Notes: generated by a model from the letters alone, not told the origin. A stretch of DNA of 64,000 bases from Streptomyces sp. TP-A0356 (GCF_001417775.1 NZ_BBZJ01000017.1:62001-126000), one strand, 5' to 3'; positions 44,059 to 52,853 are shown, counted from the stretch's first letter. Made by a program: numbers and translations.

Positions 44059-44349
44059 GCGGGTGCCTTCTCCTGGGGTCGTGAAGTGCGCGCGTCCGGA
44101 TCACCGCGGGAACGGCTCATCACGCTAGGGCCCTTGGCCCCACGCGCCCCAGGGGCGTTAGTGACAGGTTCCAACGGATTTCCGTCCGGCGCGGCGCCCC
44201 CCGCGGCGGATCCACGGCAACCGCCTCATCCCGGCAGCCGGGCCTTGGAACCACGATGACCAGCGGGAGACGCCCGGCCCGCTGCTGGGCCGTACGGCCG
44301 CCACGGCCGGCACCCTGATGTTCGCGCCGAACGCGATCGCGCCGCTGTG

Positions 44350-45513
44350 TCACAGCGCCGCGAGGGCCTCCCGTACGGCCTCCAGGTCGCCGTCGGACGC
44401 CAGCCCCGCGTGATACAGCCGCAGCTCTCCGGCGCCCAGGTCCGCCGCCCCGCGCGCGTCCTGCCGCAGTGTGGCCGGGCTGCCTCCCATCCCGGAGACC
44501 ACGCTGAAGTTGGCCGCGAGGACGGCACCGTCGTGTCCCCGCTCGGCGAACGGCGTCAGCAGGCCCGCGCCGCCCGTGCAGGGCACCACGACTCCGTCCG
44601 CGACGGACAGGATGTGCTCGGGGTCGACGCCGACGTTGGCGCCGCAGTGGTAGGACACCGGATCCGCGTGCAGCAGCACCTGGAAGCCGGTGGGTGCAGC
44701 CGCGCGCACCGCCGCCACCGCCGCCTCCTGGAGCGTGCGGGCGGTCGTGTCACGCCACGCGCGCGTGGCCGCCGCCAGGGTGTCGCCCAGGAGCTTCTCC
44801 ACTCCCGCCCAGCCGCCGCCGGAGGGCGCACCGCGCCACACGGGCTCCAGTGCGGCCCGTACCGCCGCCGCCAGTTCCCCGGCGTCCAGGCCCTGTTCCC
44901 GGTAACCGTCCCGGCAGCTCCCGCAGAAGCACAGCGACATCAGGTACTGTCCGGCGTCCCCGAGCGCCACTCCGCCGATCTTGTCGTGCGCCTGCAGATG
45001 GGCCAGGCCGTACCAGCCGAGCGACTCCAGTTCGGTGCCGCGCGCGCCCGGCCGCACGGCCGCCTCGGCGGCGAGGTCGACGAGGTACGCGCGCGTGCCG
45101 GGCTGCGCGACGCACGGCGCCCATGGGTAGCGGTCGCCGTAGGCGTTGACCACCGAGATCTCCGGGTGCTCCTCGCCGAGGCGGGAGTTGTGCGCGAGTA
45201 CGACCCAGGTGTGCACCTCCAGTCCGGCACCGGCGAGCGCCCCGGCCGCCTCGCCGAACGCGTCGCCCGGGGCCCAGCCCCCGGCCGTGCCGGGCCGCAG
45301 CGTCCGGCCCTTCCAGCGCCGGTCCGCCGGGTAGAGCACGGCCGCGTGGCCGGCCGTCACGACGCGGTGCCGCGGGTGCCGGGGCGTGAGGGCGCGCGTG
45401 GAGTGGTACGCGGAGGCCAGTGTCACCTGGTCCACGCCCAGCGCGGCGATGCGGTCCGCTGCCCGGAGATCCCCGTTGACGTCCCAGGGGTAGACGAACG
45501 CCGACGCCCTCAC
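44350..45513 (-). CDS. Uncharacterised TIM-barrel-like protein coupled to kdgD
   Basis: A 387-residue protein I cannot assign to a characterised family. It begins with SAFVYPWDVNGD near the N-terminus and has a barrel-like alternation of strands and helices. It carries FCGSC preceded by CFC (YLMSLCFCGSCRDGYREQG near residue 185), which could bind a metal, and acidic and histidine residues in LHADPVSYHCGANVGVDPEHI. This style of protein resembles (alpha-amylase-like or family-unassigned) glycoside hydrolase barrels. The GTG at 45513 overlaps the kdgD stop (GTGA), so it is translated with kdgD, next to uronate dehydrogenase. A role in uronate or aldarate use is inferred from that alone. Confidence 0.8.
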   Translation of the reverse strand: MRASAFVYPWDVNGDLRAADRIAALGVDQVTLASAYHSTRALTPRHPRHRVVTAGHAAVLYPADRRWKGRTLRPGTAGGWAPGDAFGEAAGALAGAGLEVHTWVVLAHNSRLGEEHPEISVVNAYGDRYPWAPCVAQPGTRAYLVDLAAEAAVRPGARGTELESLGWYGLAHLQAHDKIGGVALGDAGQYLMSLCFCGSCRDGYREQGLDAGELAAAVRAALEPVWRGAPSGGGWAGVEKLLGDTLAAATRAWRDTTARTLQEAAVAAVRAAAPTGFQVLLHADPVSYHCGANVGVDPEHILSVADGVVVPCTGGAGLLTPFAERGHDGAVLAANFSVVSGMGGSPATLRQDARGAADLGAGELRLYHAGLASDGDLEAVREALAAL

Positions 45514-46451
45514 ATGCCCTCCCGCAGCAGCGCGTGGCCGCGGTCGATGAGCTCGGCGAGCTGTTTGACGTGCTCCTCGGCCGGCTCCTGCAGCGGCGGC
45601 CGCACCTCTCCGACGTCGAGGCCGCGCAGCCGTACGCCGGCCTTGACGAGCGAGACGGCGTAGCCGCGGCCCCGGGCGCGCAGTTCGACGAACGGGCGGT
45701 AGAAGCCGTCGAGGAGCCGGTGGACGGTGGGGTCGTCGCCGCGGTCCAGCGCCCTGTGGAAGGCGAGGGCGAGCTCCGGGACGAAACAGAACACGGCGGA
45801 CGAGTACAGCGTGATGCCGATGCCGCGGTAGGCGAGCTGGGTCTGCTCGGCGGTCGGCAGGCCGTTGAAGTAGAGGAAGTCGCCCGGGACCTCGCCGCGT
45901 ACGGCGCTGACGATGCGCTGCATCAGGTCGAGGTCGCCGAGCCCGTCCTTGAGACCGATGACGCCGTCGGTCCGGGCCAGCTCGACCACGGTCTCGGGGG
46001 TGAACACGGCGTTGTCGCGCTGGTAGACGATGGTGGGCAGCGAGGTCGCCGCGACCAGCTCCCGGTAGTGCCGCAGCAACCCCTCCTGCCCGGCGACCAC
46101 GAGGTAGGGCGGCATGGCGAGCAGCCCGTCGGCTCCCGCCCCCTCCGCGAGCCGCGCGTAGCGCACGGCGAGGGCGGTCCCGTATCCGGCGCCCGCCACG
46201 ACCGGCACCCGCCCCTCGGCCGCCTCGACGGCGGCCTGTACGCAGGCCTCGAACTCCTCGGGGGCGAGCGCGTGGAACTCGCCCGTGCCGCAGCACGGGA
46301 AGACGGCGGCGGCGCCCGCCTCGACCCCCGCGCGCACGTGCGCGCGGTAGACGTCGAGGGCGATGGAGCCGTCCGGTGCGAACGCGGTCACCGGGAAGAA
46401 CAGCGGCCCGCTGGGGACACTGAGTCGAGCGGCGAGAGGGGCTGACGTCAC
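45510..46451 (-). CDS. kdgD: 5-dehydro-4-deoxyglucarate dehydratase (KdgD-like, DHDPS family)
   Basis: A 313-residue class I TIM-barrel lyase. KdgD dehydrates and decarboxylates 5-keto-4-deoxyglucarate to 2-oxoglutarate semialdehyde. The Schiff-base lysine is in GVIGLKDGLGDLDLM near residue 180; SVPSGPLFFPVTAFAPDGSIALDVYRAHV and PCCGTGEFHALAPEEF are characteristic of this subgroup. The GTG at 46451 has AGGGAG upstream; 15 upstream codons are rejected for lack of one. Divergent uronate dehydrogenase and the aldehyde dehydrogenase at 32.2 kb fit the same oxidative uronate route. Confidence 0.88.
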   Translation of the reverse strand: MTSAPLAARLSVPSGPLFFPVTAFAPDGSIALDVYRAHVRAGVEAGAAAVFPCCGTGEFHALAPEEFEACVQAAVEAAEGRVPVVAGAGYGTALAVRYARLAEGAGADGLLAMPPYLVVAGQEGLLRHYRELVAATSLPTIVYQRDNAVFTPETVVELARTDGVIGLKDGLGDLDLMQRIVSAVRGEVPGDFLYFNGLPTAEQTQLAYRGIGITLYSSAVFCFVPELALAFHRALDRGDDPTVHRLLDGFYRPFVELRARGRGYAVSLVKAGVRLRGLDVGEVRPPLQEPAEEHVKQLAELIDRGHALLREGM

Positions 46452-46620
46452 GGGCTCTCCCTTGAACAGGCGCTCACACGCGGACCGGTTCCTCACACCA
46501 GTGCACGTCTCTGATCCGCGTCCATATCTCTGAACGCGCTCACGCTAAGGGGACTCCACAAGGCAGGTCAAGCACGCAAACCGGCAACTCGGGAGCGGAT
46601 TTCGCGACGCCACGCGACAC

Positions 46621-46650
46621 TTGACGGGCCGGGCGGGCACTTCCTAGCGT
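46621..46650 (+). promoter_or_regulatory. Sigma-70-type promoter of the uronate dehydrogenase gene
   Basis: TTGACG (46621-46626) and TAGCGT (46645-46650) are 18 bp apart, matching the Streptomyces vegetative consensus. Just downstream, ACATG(TG)AATG is repeated (46657-46665 and 46672-46680), a possible operator over the transcription start. Confidence 0.65.
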
Positions 46651-46706
46651 GGCCACACATGTGAATGCTGTACATGAATGCGGCCTGGACTCAAGGAGAC
46701 CCGAGG

Positions 46707-47516
46707 ATGCCCGCTTCCCGCACCGTCCTGCTCACCGGCGCCGCCGGCGGCCTCGGCACCCTGATGCGGGGGCTGCTGCCGCGGTACGGCTACGAGCTGC
46801 GGCTCCTGGACCTCAGGCCGATCGAGGGCGAGCCGGACGCGATCATCGCGGACCTCGCGGACCGGGGGGCCCTGCGCGAGGCCGTGCGGGGCGTCGACGC
46901 GATCATCCACCTCGCGGGCATCTCCCTGGAGTCCACCTTCGAGAAGATCGTGAAGGCGAACATCGAGGGCACGTACAACCTGTACGAGGCCGCCCGCGAG
47001 GAGGGCGTGCGCCGGATCGTGTTCGCGTCGTCGAACCACGCGGTCGGCTTCACCCCGCGCCCCCAGGGGGACGACCCGCTGATCCCGGTCGACACCGCAC
47101 GCCGCCCCGACACCTTCTACGGCCTCTCCAAGTCCTTCGGCGAGGACCTCGCCCAGCTCTACTGGGACAAGCACGGCCTGGAGACCGTCTCCGTGCGCAT
47201 CGGCTCCTGCTTCCCGGAGCCGACCAGCGTCCGCATGCTCTCCGTCTGGATGAGCCCCGAGGACGGCGCCCGGCTCTTCCACGCGGCCCTGACCGCCGAG
47301 AACGTCGGGCACACCGTGGTGTACGGCTCGTCCGACAACACCCGGCTGTGGTGGGACCTGACGACCGCCCGGGCGCTCGGCTACGAGCCGCAGGACGACT
47401 CCGAGCCCTACGCCGAGAAGCTGATCGCCGAGCAGGGCGGGCTGGACCCGGACAACCCGGCTCACGCCCGCCTGGGCGGCCACTTCGTCACGGACCCGCC
47501 GATCTGGCCGTACTGA
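46707..47516 (+). CDS. udh: Uronate dehydrogenase (NAD-dependent)
   Basis: A 269-residue short-chain dehydrogenase/epimerase-fold enzyme. Uronate dehydrogenase oxidises D-glucuronate or D-galacturonate to the aldarolactone. LLTGAAGGLGTLMR near residue 8 is the NAD-binding glycine motif; ASSNHAVGF supplies the catalytic serine; TFYGLSKSFGEDLA near residue 136 holds YxxxK. MLSVWMSPEDGARLFHAAL and the VTDPPIWPY ending are typical of Udh. The ATG at 46707 follows AAGGAG; 14 codons upstream in frame are ignored. Divergent from kdgD. Confidence 0.9.
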   Translation: MPASRTVLLTGAAGGLGTLMRGLLPRYGYELRLLDLRPIEGEPDAIIADLADRGALREAVRGVDAIIHLAGISLESTFEKIVKANIEGTYNLYEAAREEGVRRIVFASSNHAVGFTPRPQGDDPLIPVDTARRPDTFYGLSKSFGEDLAQLYWDKHGLETVSVRIGSCFPEPTSVRMLSVWMSPEDGARLFHAALTAENVGHTVVYGSSDNTRLWWDLTTARALGYEPQDDSEPYAEKLIAEQGGLDPDNPAHARLGGHFVTDPPIWPY

Positions 47517-47528
47517 CGGAACGATATT

Positions 47529-47563
47529 GGGGCGGGCGGGCACCGAACGGGCCCGCCCGCCCC
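47529..47563 (+). terminator. Hairpin terminator after udh
   Basis: GGGGCGGGCGGGC (47529-47541) pairs with GCCCGCCCGCCCC (47551-47563) around a 9-nt loop, 13 bp after the udh stop. Confidence 0.85.
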
Positions 47564-47798
47564 TCGTTTCGGGCACGGAAGCTGCCCGATCCCACCGGCC
47601 GTCCCGCTCCGCCGCAGGTCCGCGACGGGCGCGCTTTCGGCCATGCGGGCCGGATCGGGCACACTCGGGCGCGCAACAGACCTGGTCAGCGCCGCACACC
47701 CGCTGTAGAACTTCCTCCATGGGCCGCATCGGGCCCGAACGGGCACAGCGCGTGAGCCGCAGGGGCGCGCCCGAGAGCACGGAAGGCGGTAGGCGACG

Positions 47799-48569
47799 AT
47801 GACGACGAGGACCGCGGAGGACCGACAGCGTGAGATCGTCACGGCCGCCCGGCGCACGGGCTCGGTCGACGTCACCACGCTCGCCACAGAACTGGGCGTC
47901 GCCAAGGAGACCGTACGCCGCGATCTGCGCGCCCTGGAGGACCACGGCCTCATCCGCCGCACGCATGGCGGTGCCTACCCCGTGGAGAGCGCCGGCTTCG
48001 AGACGACCCTCGCCTTCCGCGCCACCAGCCAGGTACCCGAGAAGCGCCGGATCGCGGCGGCGGCGGCCGACCTGCTCGGAGACGCCGAGACCGTCTTCGT
48101 GGACGAGGGCTTCACCCCGCAGCTCATCGCCGAGGCACTTCCCCGGGACCGTCCGCTGACGGTGGTCACCGCGTCCCTGGCCTCCGCGGGCGCGCTCGCG
48201 GAGGCCGAGAACACCACGGTGCTGCTGCTGGGCGGCCGGGTACGGCCCGGCACGCTCGCGACCGTCGACCACTGGACGACGAAGATGCTGTCGGGCTTCG
48301 TCATCGACCTGGCGTTCATCGGCGCCAACGGCATCTCCCGGGAACACGGGCTGACCACGCCCGACCCCGCGGTCTGCGAGGTCAAGGCCCAGGCGATCCG
48401 GGCCTCCCGCCGCACGGTCTTCGCGGGCGTGCACACCAAGTTCGGGGCGGTGAGCTTCTGCCGGTTCGCGGAGGTCGACGCCTTGGAGGCGATCGTCACG
48501 AGCACACTGCTCCCGGCGTCCGAGGCACACCGCTACTCCTTGCAGGGCCCCCAGGTCATCCGCGTCTGA
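47799..48569 (+). CDS. DeoR/GlpR family transcriptional regulator
   Basis: A 256-residue regulator with the DeoR winged helix (residues ~8-60: RQREIVTAARRTGSVDVTTLATELGVAKETVRRDLRALEDHGLIRRTHGGA) and a sugar-phosphate-sensing isomerase-like domain (VFVDEGFTPQLIAEALP; LLLGGRVRPGTLATVDHW; IGANGISREHGLTTPDPAVCEVKAQAI). ATG with GGAAGG upstream. It lies between udh and the ABC transporter operon and probably controls one or both; the CATACGTC array at 48654-48707 is a candidate site. Confidence 0.92.
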   Translation: MTTRTAEDRQREIVTAARRTGSVDVTTLATELGVAKETVRRDLRALEDHGLIRRTHGGAYPVESAGFETTLAFRATSQVPEKRRIAAAAADLLGDAETVFVDEGFTPQLIAEALPRDRPLTVVTASLASAGALAEAENTTVLLLGGRVRPGTLATVDHWTTKMLSGFVIDLAFIGANGISREHGLTTPDPAVCEVKAQAIRASRRTVFAGVHTKFGAVSFCRFAEVDALEAIVTSTLLPASEAHRYSLQGPQVIRV

Positions 48570-48573
48570 CACC

Positions 48574-48591
48574 GCCCGGGACCGTCCGGGC
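48574..48591 (+). terminator. Short hairpin after the DeoR gene
   Basis: GCCCGG (48574-48579) and CCGGGC (48586-48591) form a 6-bp stem five bases after the stop; a weak terminator. Confidence 0.45.
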
Positions 48592-48653
48592 ACGTCCACC
48601 ACCCCACCCGGTCCCCCAGGGGCACTCACACCCATGAGCGCCCCTTATCTCCC

Positions 48654-48707
48654 CATACGTCTACCTCCCCATACGTCTAGCCTCATACGTCTACCTCCTC
48701 ATACGTC
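48654..48707 (+). promoter_or_regulatory. Array of four CATACGTC repeats upstream of the sugar ABC operon
   Basis: CATACGTC occurs at 48654-48661, 48670-48677, 48684-48691 and 48700-48707, spaced 16, 14 and 16 bp, within CTACCTCC-like spacers. It ends one base before the ribosome site AGGAG of the binding-protein gene. This is the layout of a multi-site operator; DeoR proteins often bind such direct repeats. Confidence 0.65.
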
Positions 48708-48719
48708 CAGGAGCGATCC

Positions 48720-50090
48720 ATGCGCACCCACAGCCGACGGAGGCCGCGAGCCGCGCTCGCCATGGCCGCCGCAGGGACGCTGCTCGCCCCGCTTCTCTCC
48801 GGCTGCTGGGTCGGAGCGGGCGGGTCCGGTTCCGGCGGCGACTCCATCAACGTGCTGATGGTCAACAATCCGCAGATGCTGGAGCTGCAGAAGCTCACCG
48901 CGGCCCACTTCACCAAGGAGACCGGCATCAAGGTGAACTTCACCGTCCTGCCGGAGAACGACGTCCGCGACAAGATCAGCCAGGACTTCGCCAACCAGGC
49001 GGGCCAGTACGACGTCGCCACCCTGAGCAACTACGAGATACCGATCTACGCCCGCAACGGCTGGCTGCACGACATGGACTCGTACGTCGCCAAGGACGGC
49101 GCCTATGACGAACAGGACGTCCTCAAGCCGATGCGCCAGTCGCTGTCCGGGGACGACGGCAAGCTCTACGGGCAGCCGTTCTACGGCGAGTCCTCCTTCC
49201 TGATGTACCGCAAGGACGTGTTCGCCGAGAAGGGCCTGACGATGCCCGCCCATCCCACCTGGCAGCAGGTGGCCGACCTCGCCGCCCGGGTGGACGGCGC
49301 CAAGCCGGGGATGCGCGGCATCTGTCTGCGCGGTCTGCCCGGCTGGGGTGAGCTGATGGCGCCGCTCACGACGGTCGTGAACACCTTCGGCGGCACCTGG
49401 TTCGACAAGCGCTGGGAGGCGCGTCTGGACTCCCCCGAGTTCCAGAAGGCGACCAAGTTCTATGTGGACCTGGTCCGGGGGCACGGCGAGTCGGGCGCCG
49501 CGCAGTCCGGGTTCGCCGAGTGCCTCAACAACATGACCCAGGGCAAGGTCGCCATGTGGTACGACGCCACGTCCGCGGCCGGTCTCCTCGATGCGCCCGG
49601 CTCTCCGGTCAAGGGCAAGCTCGGCTACGCCCCCGCGCCGGTGGAGAAGACGCAGAACTCCGGCTGGCTCTACACCTGGGCCTGGGGCATGCAGAAGGCG
49701 TCCCGCAACCCGGACAAGGCGTGGAAGTTCGTCTCCTGGGCGTCCGGTAAGCAGTACGAGCAGCTCGTGGGCGCCACCAGCGGCTGGGCGAACGTCCCTG
49801 CGGGCAAGCGCGCCTCCACGTACGAGAACGCGGCCTACCGCAAGGAGGCGGCCTCCTTCCAGGAGATGACCCGTGAGGCCATCGAGGGCGCCCGGCCCAC
49901 CGACCCCGGCGTGCAGCCGCGCCCCGCGCCCGGCATCCAGTTCGTCGGCATCCCCGAGTTCACCGACCTCGGCACCAAGGTCTCCCAGGAGATCAGCGCG
50001 GCCATCGCCGGACGCCAGTCCGTCGACGCGGCCCTGAACAAGTCCCAGAAGCTCGCCGAGCAGATCTCCAAGGAGTACGAGGGACGATGA
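48720..50090 (+). CDS. Sugar/polyol ABC transporter substrate-binding lipoprotein
   Basis: A 456-residue family-1 solute-binding protein, close in style to sorbitol/mannitol-binding SmoE proteins. The signal has twin basic residues, a hydrophobic core and the lipobox LLSGC (cysteine near residue 29), followed by a Gly/Ser linker. INVLMVNNPQMLELQKLTAAHFTKETGIKV and YDVATLSNYEIPIYARNGWLHDMD are typical of the mature protein. ATG with AGGAG upstream, overlapping the permease start by 4 bp. The ligand could be a polyol, uronate or sugar acid given its neighbours. Confidence 0.92.
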   Translation: MRTHSRRRPRAALAMAAAGTLLAPLLSGCWVGAGGSGSGGDSINVLMVNNPQMLELQKLTAAHFTKETGIKVNFTVLPENDVRDKISQDFANQAGQYDVATLSNYEIPIYARNGWLHDMDSYVAKDGAYDEQDVLKPMRQSLSGDDGKLYGQPFYGESSFLMYRKDVFAEKGLTMPAHPTWQQVADLAARVDGAKPGMRGICLRGLPGWGELMAPLTTVVNTFGGTWFDKRWEARLDSPEFQKATKFYVDLVRGHGESGAAQSGFAECLNNMTQGKVAMWYDATSAAGLLDAPGSPVKGKLGYAPAPVEKTQNSGWLYTWAWGMQKASRNPDKAWKFVSWASGKQYEQLVGATSGWANVPAGKRASTYENAAYRKEAASFQEMTREAIEGARPTDPGVQPRPAPGIQFVGIPEFTDLGTKVSQEISAAIAGRQSVDAALNKSQKLAEQISKEYEGR

Positions 50091-51025
50091 CCGCCACGAC
50101 GACGGCCCCCGTGGCCGCGACTCCCGTACGCACCACGCACCGGTCCTCGGACCGCCTGCGCTCCTGGGCCACCCGGGCCCCCCTCCTGCCCGCACTGGTC
50201 TTCATGATCGCCGTGACCCAGCTGCCGTTCGTGGCCACGCTGGTGATCTCGTTCTTCCACTGGAACGCCCTGTACCCGAAGGCCCGTCGCTTCACCGGCG
50301 TCGACAACTACCACCAGGTCCTCACCGACCCCGACCTGCGCCACTCGGTGTGGACGACGGTCCTGCTGACGGTCGCGGTGGTCCTGGTCAGCCTGGTCCT
50401 CGGGCTGGCCCTCGCGCTCCTGCTGGACCGCCCCTTCCGTGGCCGGGGCCTGGTCCGCACGCTGCTGATCGCCCCCTTCCTGGTGGTCCCCGTCGCCGGG
50501 GCCCTGCTGTGGAAGCATGTGCTGTACAACCCCGAATACGGCCTGTTCAACGGGCTGCTGCACTATGTGGGCGGCCCCCAGCCCGATTGGATCTCGAACA
50601 CCCCGCTGCTCGCGGTCGAGGCCTCCCTGGTCTGGCAGTGGACGCCGTTCATGATGCTGATCCTGCTGGCGGGCCTGCAGAGCCGCGACCACCAGCAGAT
50701 CGAGGCCGCGCGGGTGGACGGCGCGAGCGACTGGCAGATCTTCCGCCACCTCACGCTCCCGCATCTGCGCCGCTACCTCGAACTCGGCGCCCTGCTGGGC
50801 TCGATCTACATCGTCCAGAACTTCGACGCGGTGTTCACGCTCACCTCGGGCGGTCTCGGCACCGCGAACCTCCCTTACACCGTCTACCAGAGCTTCTACC
50901 AGGCGCACGAGAACGGCCTCGCCTCGGCGGCCGGCGTCCTGGTCGTCATCGGCTCGATCGTCATCGCGACCTTCGCCCTGCGCGTGGTGTCGTCCCTGTT
51001 CCGCGAGGAGGTGTCCCGCGCATGA
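50087..51025 (+). CDS. Sugar ABC transporter permease 1 (MalF type)
   Basis: A 312-residue permease with six hydrophobic segments; the EAA loop is IEAARVDGASDWQIFRHLTLPHLRRYLE near residue 205. The start ATG overlaps the binding-protein stop (ATGA), and the stop overlaps the second permease. Partner of the next gene in a heterodimeric channel. Confidence 0.93.
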   Translation: MTATTTAPVAATPVRTTHRSSDRLRSWATRAPLLPALVFMIAVTQLPFVATLVISFFHWNALYPKARRFTGVDNYHQVLTDPDLRHSVWTTVLLTVAVVLVSLVLGLALALLLDRPFRGRGLVRTLLIAPFLVVPVAGALLWKHVLYNPEYGLFNGLLHYVGGPQPDWISNTPLLAVEASLVWQWTPFMMLILLAGLQSRDHQQIEAARVDGASDWQIFRHLTLPHLRRYLELGALLGSIYIVQNFDAVFTLTSGGLGTANLPYTVYQSFYQAHENGLASAAGVLVVIGSIVIATFALRVVSSLFREEVSRA

Positions 51026-51867
51026 GCTCCGTCGCCGTACGCATCCGCAACCGCCGCGGAGTGGGACTGGGTCTGCTGGCCTGGCTGGTCGGTCTGCTGT
51101 TCTTCCTGCCCATCGCCTGGATGGCCCTGACGTCGTTCCACTCGGAGACGGACGCGGCGACCAACCCCCCGTCCTTCGGGGCCGCCCTGACGCTGGGCGG
51201 CTACCGTGACTTCTTCGGCGTGGGCGGCGGCGCGAGCCCCTGGCCGGCGCTGATCAACTCGACGGTGGCGTCGGTGGTCTCGACGCTGTGCGTGCTGCTG
51301 CTGGCCCTTCCGGCGGCGTACGCGCTCTCCATCCGCCCGGTGAAGAAGTGGACGGACGTCCTGTTCTTCTTCCTGTCCACGAAGATGCTGCCCGTCGTGG
51401 CCGGTCTGCTGCCGATCTACCTGTTCGCGAAGAACGCCGGGATGCTGGACAACATCTGGCTGCTGGTCATCCTCTACACCTCCATGAACCTGCCGATCGC
51501 GGTGTGGATGATGCAGTCCTTCCTCGCCGAGGTCCCGGTGGCGGTGATCGAGGCGGCGCAACTCGACGGCGCCCGGCTGCCGACGGTCCTCGCACGGGTG
51601 GTCGCCCCCATCGCGCTGCCCGGCATCGCCGCGACGGCCCTGATCTGCTTCATCTTCAGCTGGAACGAACTGCTCTTCGCCCGGGTGCTGACGGGCGTGG
51701 TCGCGGAGACCGCGCCCGTCTTCCTCACCGGCTTCATCACCAGCCAGGGCCTGTTCCTGGCGAAGGTGTGCGCCGCGTCGCTCGTCATCTCCCTGCCGGT
51801 GCTCGCCGCGGGGTTCGCCGCCCAGGACAAGCTGGTCCAGGGCCTGTCGTTGGGAGCCGTGAAATGA
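51022..51867 (+). CDS. Sugar ABC transporter permease 2 (MalG type)
   Basis: A 281-residue permease with six hydrophobic segments; the EAA loop is IEAAQLDGARLPTVLARVVAPIALPG near residue 180. Start at 51022 in an ATGA overlap; the stop overlaps the dehydrogenase start. No ATP-binding subunit follows, so, as in other Streptomyces sugar importers, a shared ATPase such as MsiK probably drives it (inference). Confidence 0.93.
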   Translation: MSSVAVRIRNRRGVGLGLLAWLVGLLFFLPIAWMALTSFHSETDAATNPPSFGAALTLGGYRDFFGVGGGASPWPALINSTVASVVSTLCVLLLALPAAYALSIRPVKKWTDVLFFFLSTKMLPVVAGLLPIYLFAKNAGMLDNIWLLVILYTSMNLPIAVWMMQSFLAEVPVAVIEAAQLDGARLPTVLARVVAPIALPGIAATALICFIFSWNELLFARVLTGVVAETAPVFLTGFITSQGLFLAKVCAASLVISLPVLAAGFAAQDKLVQGLSLGAVK

Positions 51868-52853
51868 AGGCCGCCGTCATCGAGTCCGTGGGCCGGGCCG
51901 TCGTCTCGGAGGTCCCGGACCCGACGCCCGGACCCCGTGAGGTCGTCGTGGAGGTCGCGGCCTGCGGTCTGTGCGGTACGGATCTGCACATCCTCCAGGG
52001 CGAGTTCGCGCCCAAGCTGCCGATCGTGCCGGGGCACGAGTTCGCGGGCGAGGTGGTCGGGGTGGGCACCCAGGTCACCGAGCTGTCGGTCGGCGACCGG
52101 GTGGCCGTGGACCCGTCGCTGTACTGCTACGAGTGCCGATACTGCCGTACCGGCCACAACAACCTCTGTGAGCGGTGGGCCGCGATCGGGGTGACCACGG
52201 CCGGCGGGGCGGCGCAGTTCGCGGTGGCGCCGGTGGCGAACTGCGTGAAGCTTCCTGAGCACGTCCGCACCGAGGACGCGGCGCTGATCGAACCGCTGTC
52301 CTGCGCCGTACGCGGCTACGACGTGCTGAAGTCCCAGCTCGGCGCGCATGTCCTGATCTACGGCTCCGGAACGATGGGCCTGATGATGCTGGAGCTGGCG
52401 AAGCGGACGGGCGCGGCGAGCGTGGAGGTGGTGGACGTGAACCCGGCGCGCCTGGAGACCGCGCGGCGGCTGGGCGTGGCCGGGTCCGCGGCGAACGCGG
52501 ACGAACTGGACCGCCCGCAGGGCTGGGACCTGGTGGTGGACGCCACGGGCAACGCGGCGGCGATCCAGGACGGCCTCGGACGGGTCGCGAAGGCGGGCAC
52601 CTTCCTGCAGTTCGGCGTGGCGGACTACGCGACGCGGGTCACGATCGACCCGTATCGGATCTACAACCAGGAGATCACGATCACCGGTTCGATGGCGGTC
52701 CTGCACAGCTTCGAACGCGCGGCGGAGCTGTTCGCGACGGGCGTGCTGGATCCGGCGGTCTTCATCAGCGACCGCCTGCCGCTGACGGACTACCCGCGGG
52801 CGCTGGAGCAGTTCGCGGCGGGTGTGGGAAGGAAGATCGTCGTAGTGCCTTAG
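51864..52853 (+). CDS. Zinc-dependent medium-chain alcohol/polyol dehydrogenase
   Basis: A 329-residue MDR enzyme (sorbitol/threonine dehydrogenase-like) oxidising a secondary alcohol with NAD(P). Catalytic zinc residues are in ACGLCGTDLHI and PGHEFAGEVVGVG; the structural zinc cysteines are in CYECRYCRTGHNNLC near residue 90; the nucleotide loop is IYGSGTMGLMMLELAK near residue 165. Its ATG overlaps the permease stop, so import and oxidation of the same substrate are coupled. A polyol is the likely substrate, but a sugar acid cannot be ruled out. Confidence 0.9.
   Translation: MKAAVIESVGRAVVSEVPDPTPGPREVVVEVAACGLCGTDLHILQGEFAPKLPIVPGHEFAGEVVGVGTQVTELSVGDRVAVDPSLYCYECRYCRTGHNNLCERWAAIGVTTAGGAAQFAVAPVANCVKLPEHVRTEDAALIEPLSCAVRGYDVLKSQLGAHVLIYGSGTMGLMMLELAKRTGAASVEVVDVNPARLETARRLGVAGSAANADELDRPQGWDLVVDATGNAAAIQDGLGRVAKAGTFLQFGVADYATRVTIDPYRIYNQEITITGSMAVLHSFERAAELFATGVLDPAVFISDRLPLTDYPRALEQFAAGVGRKIVVVP

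Noticed and set aside
44226..44350. A short plus-strand coding-like stretch (TAGTLMFAPNAIAPLCH) before the unassigned barrel gene
   Set aside because: No start, no ribosome site and no family match; too short to call even as a remnant.
46644..48635. A 663-codon minus-strand frame opposite udh and deoR
   Set aside because: It is antisense to two recognised genes and a terminator; no family features.
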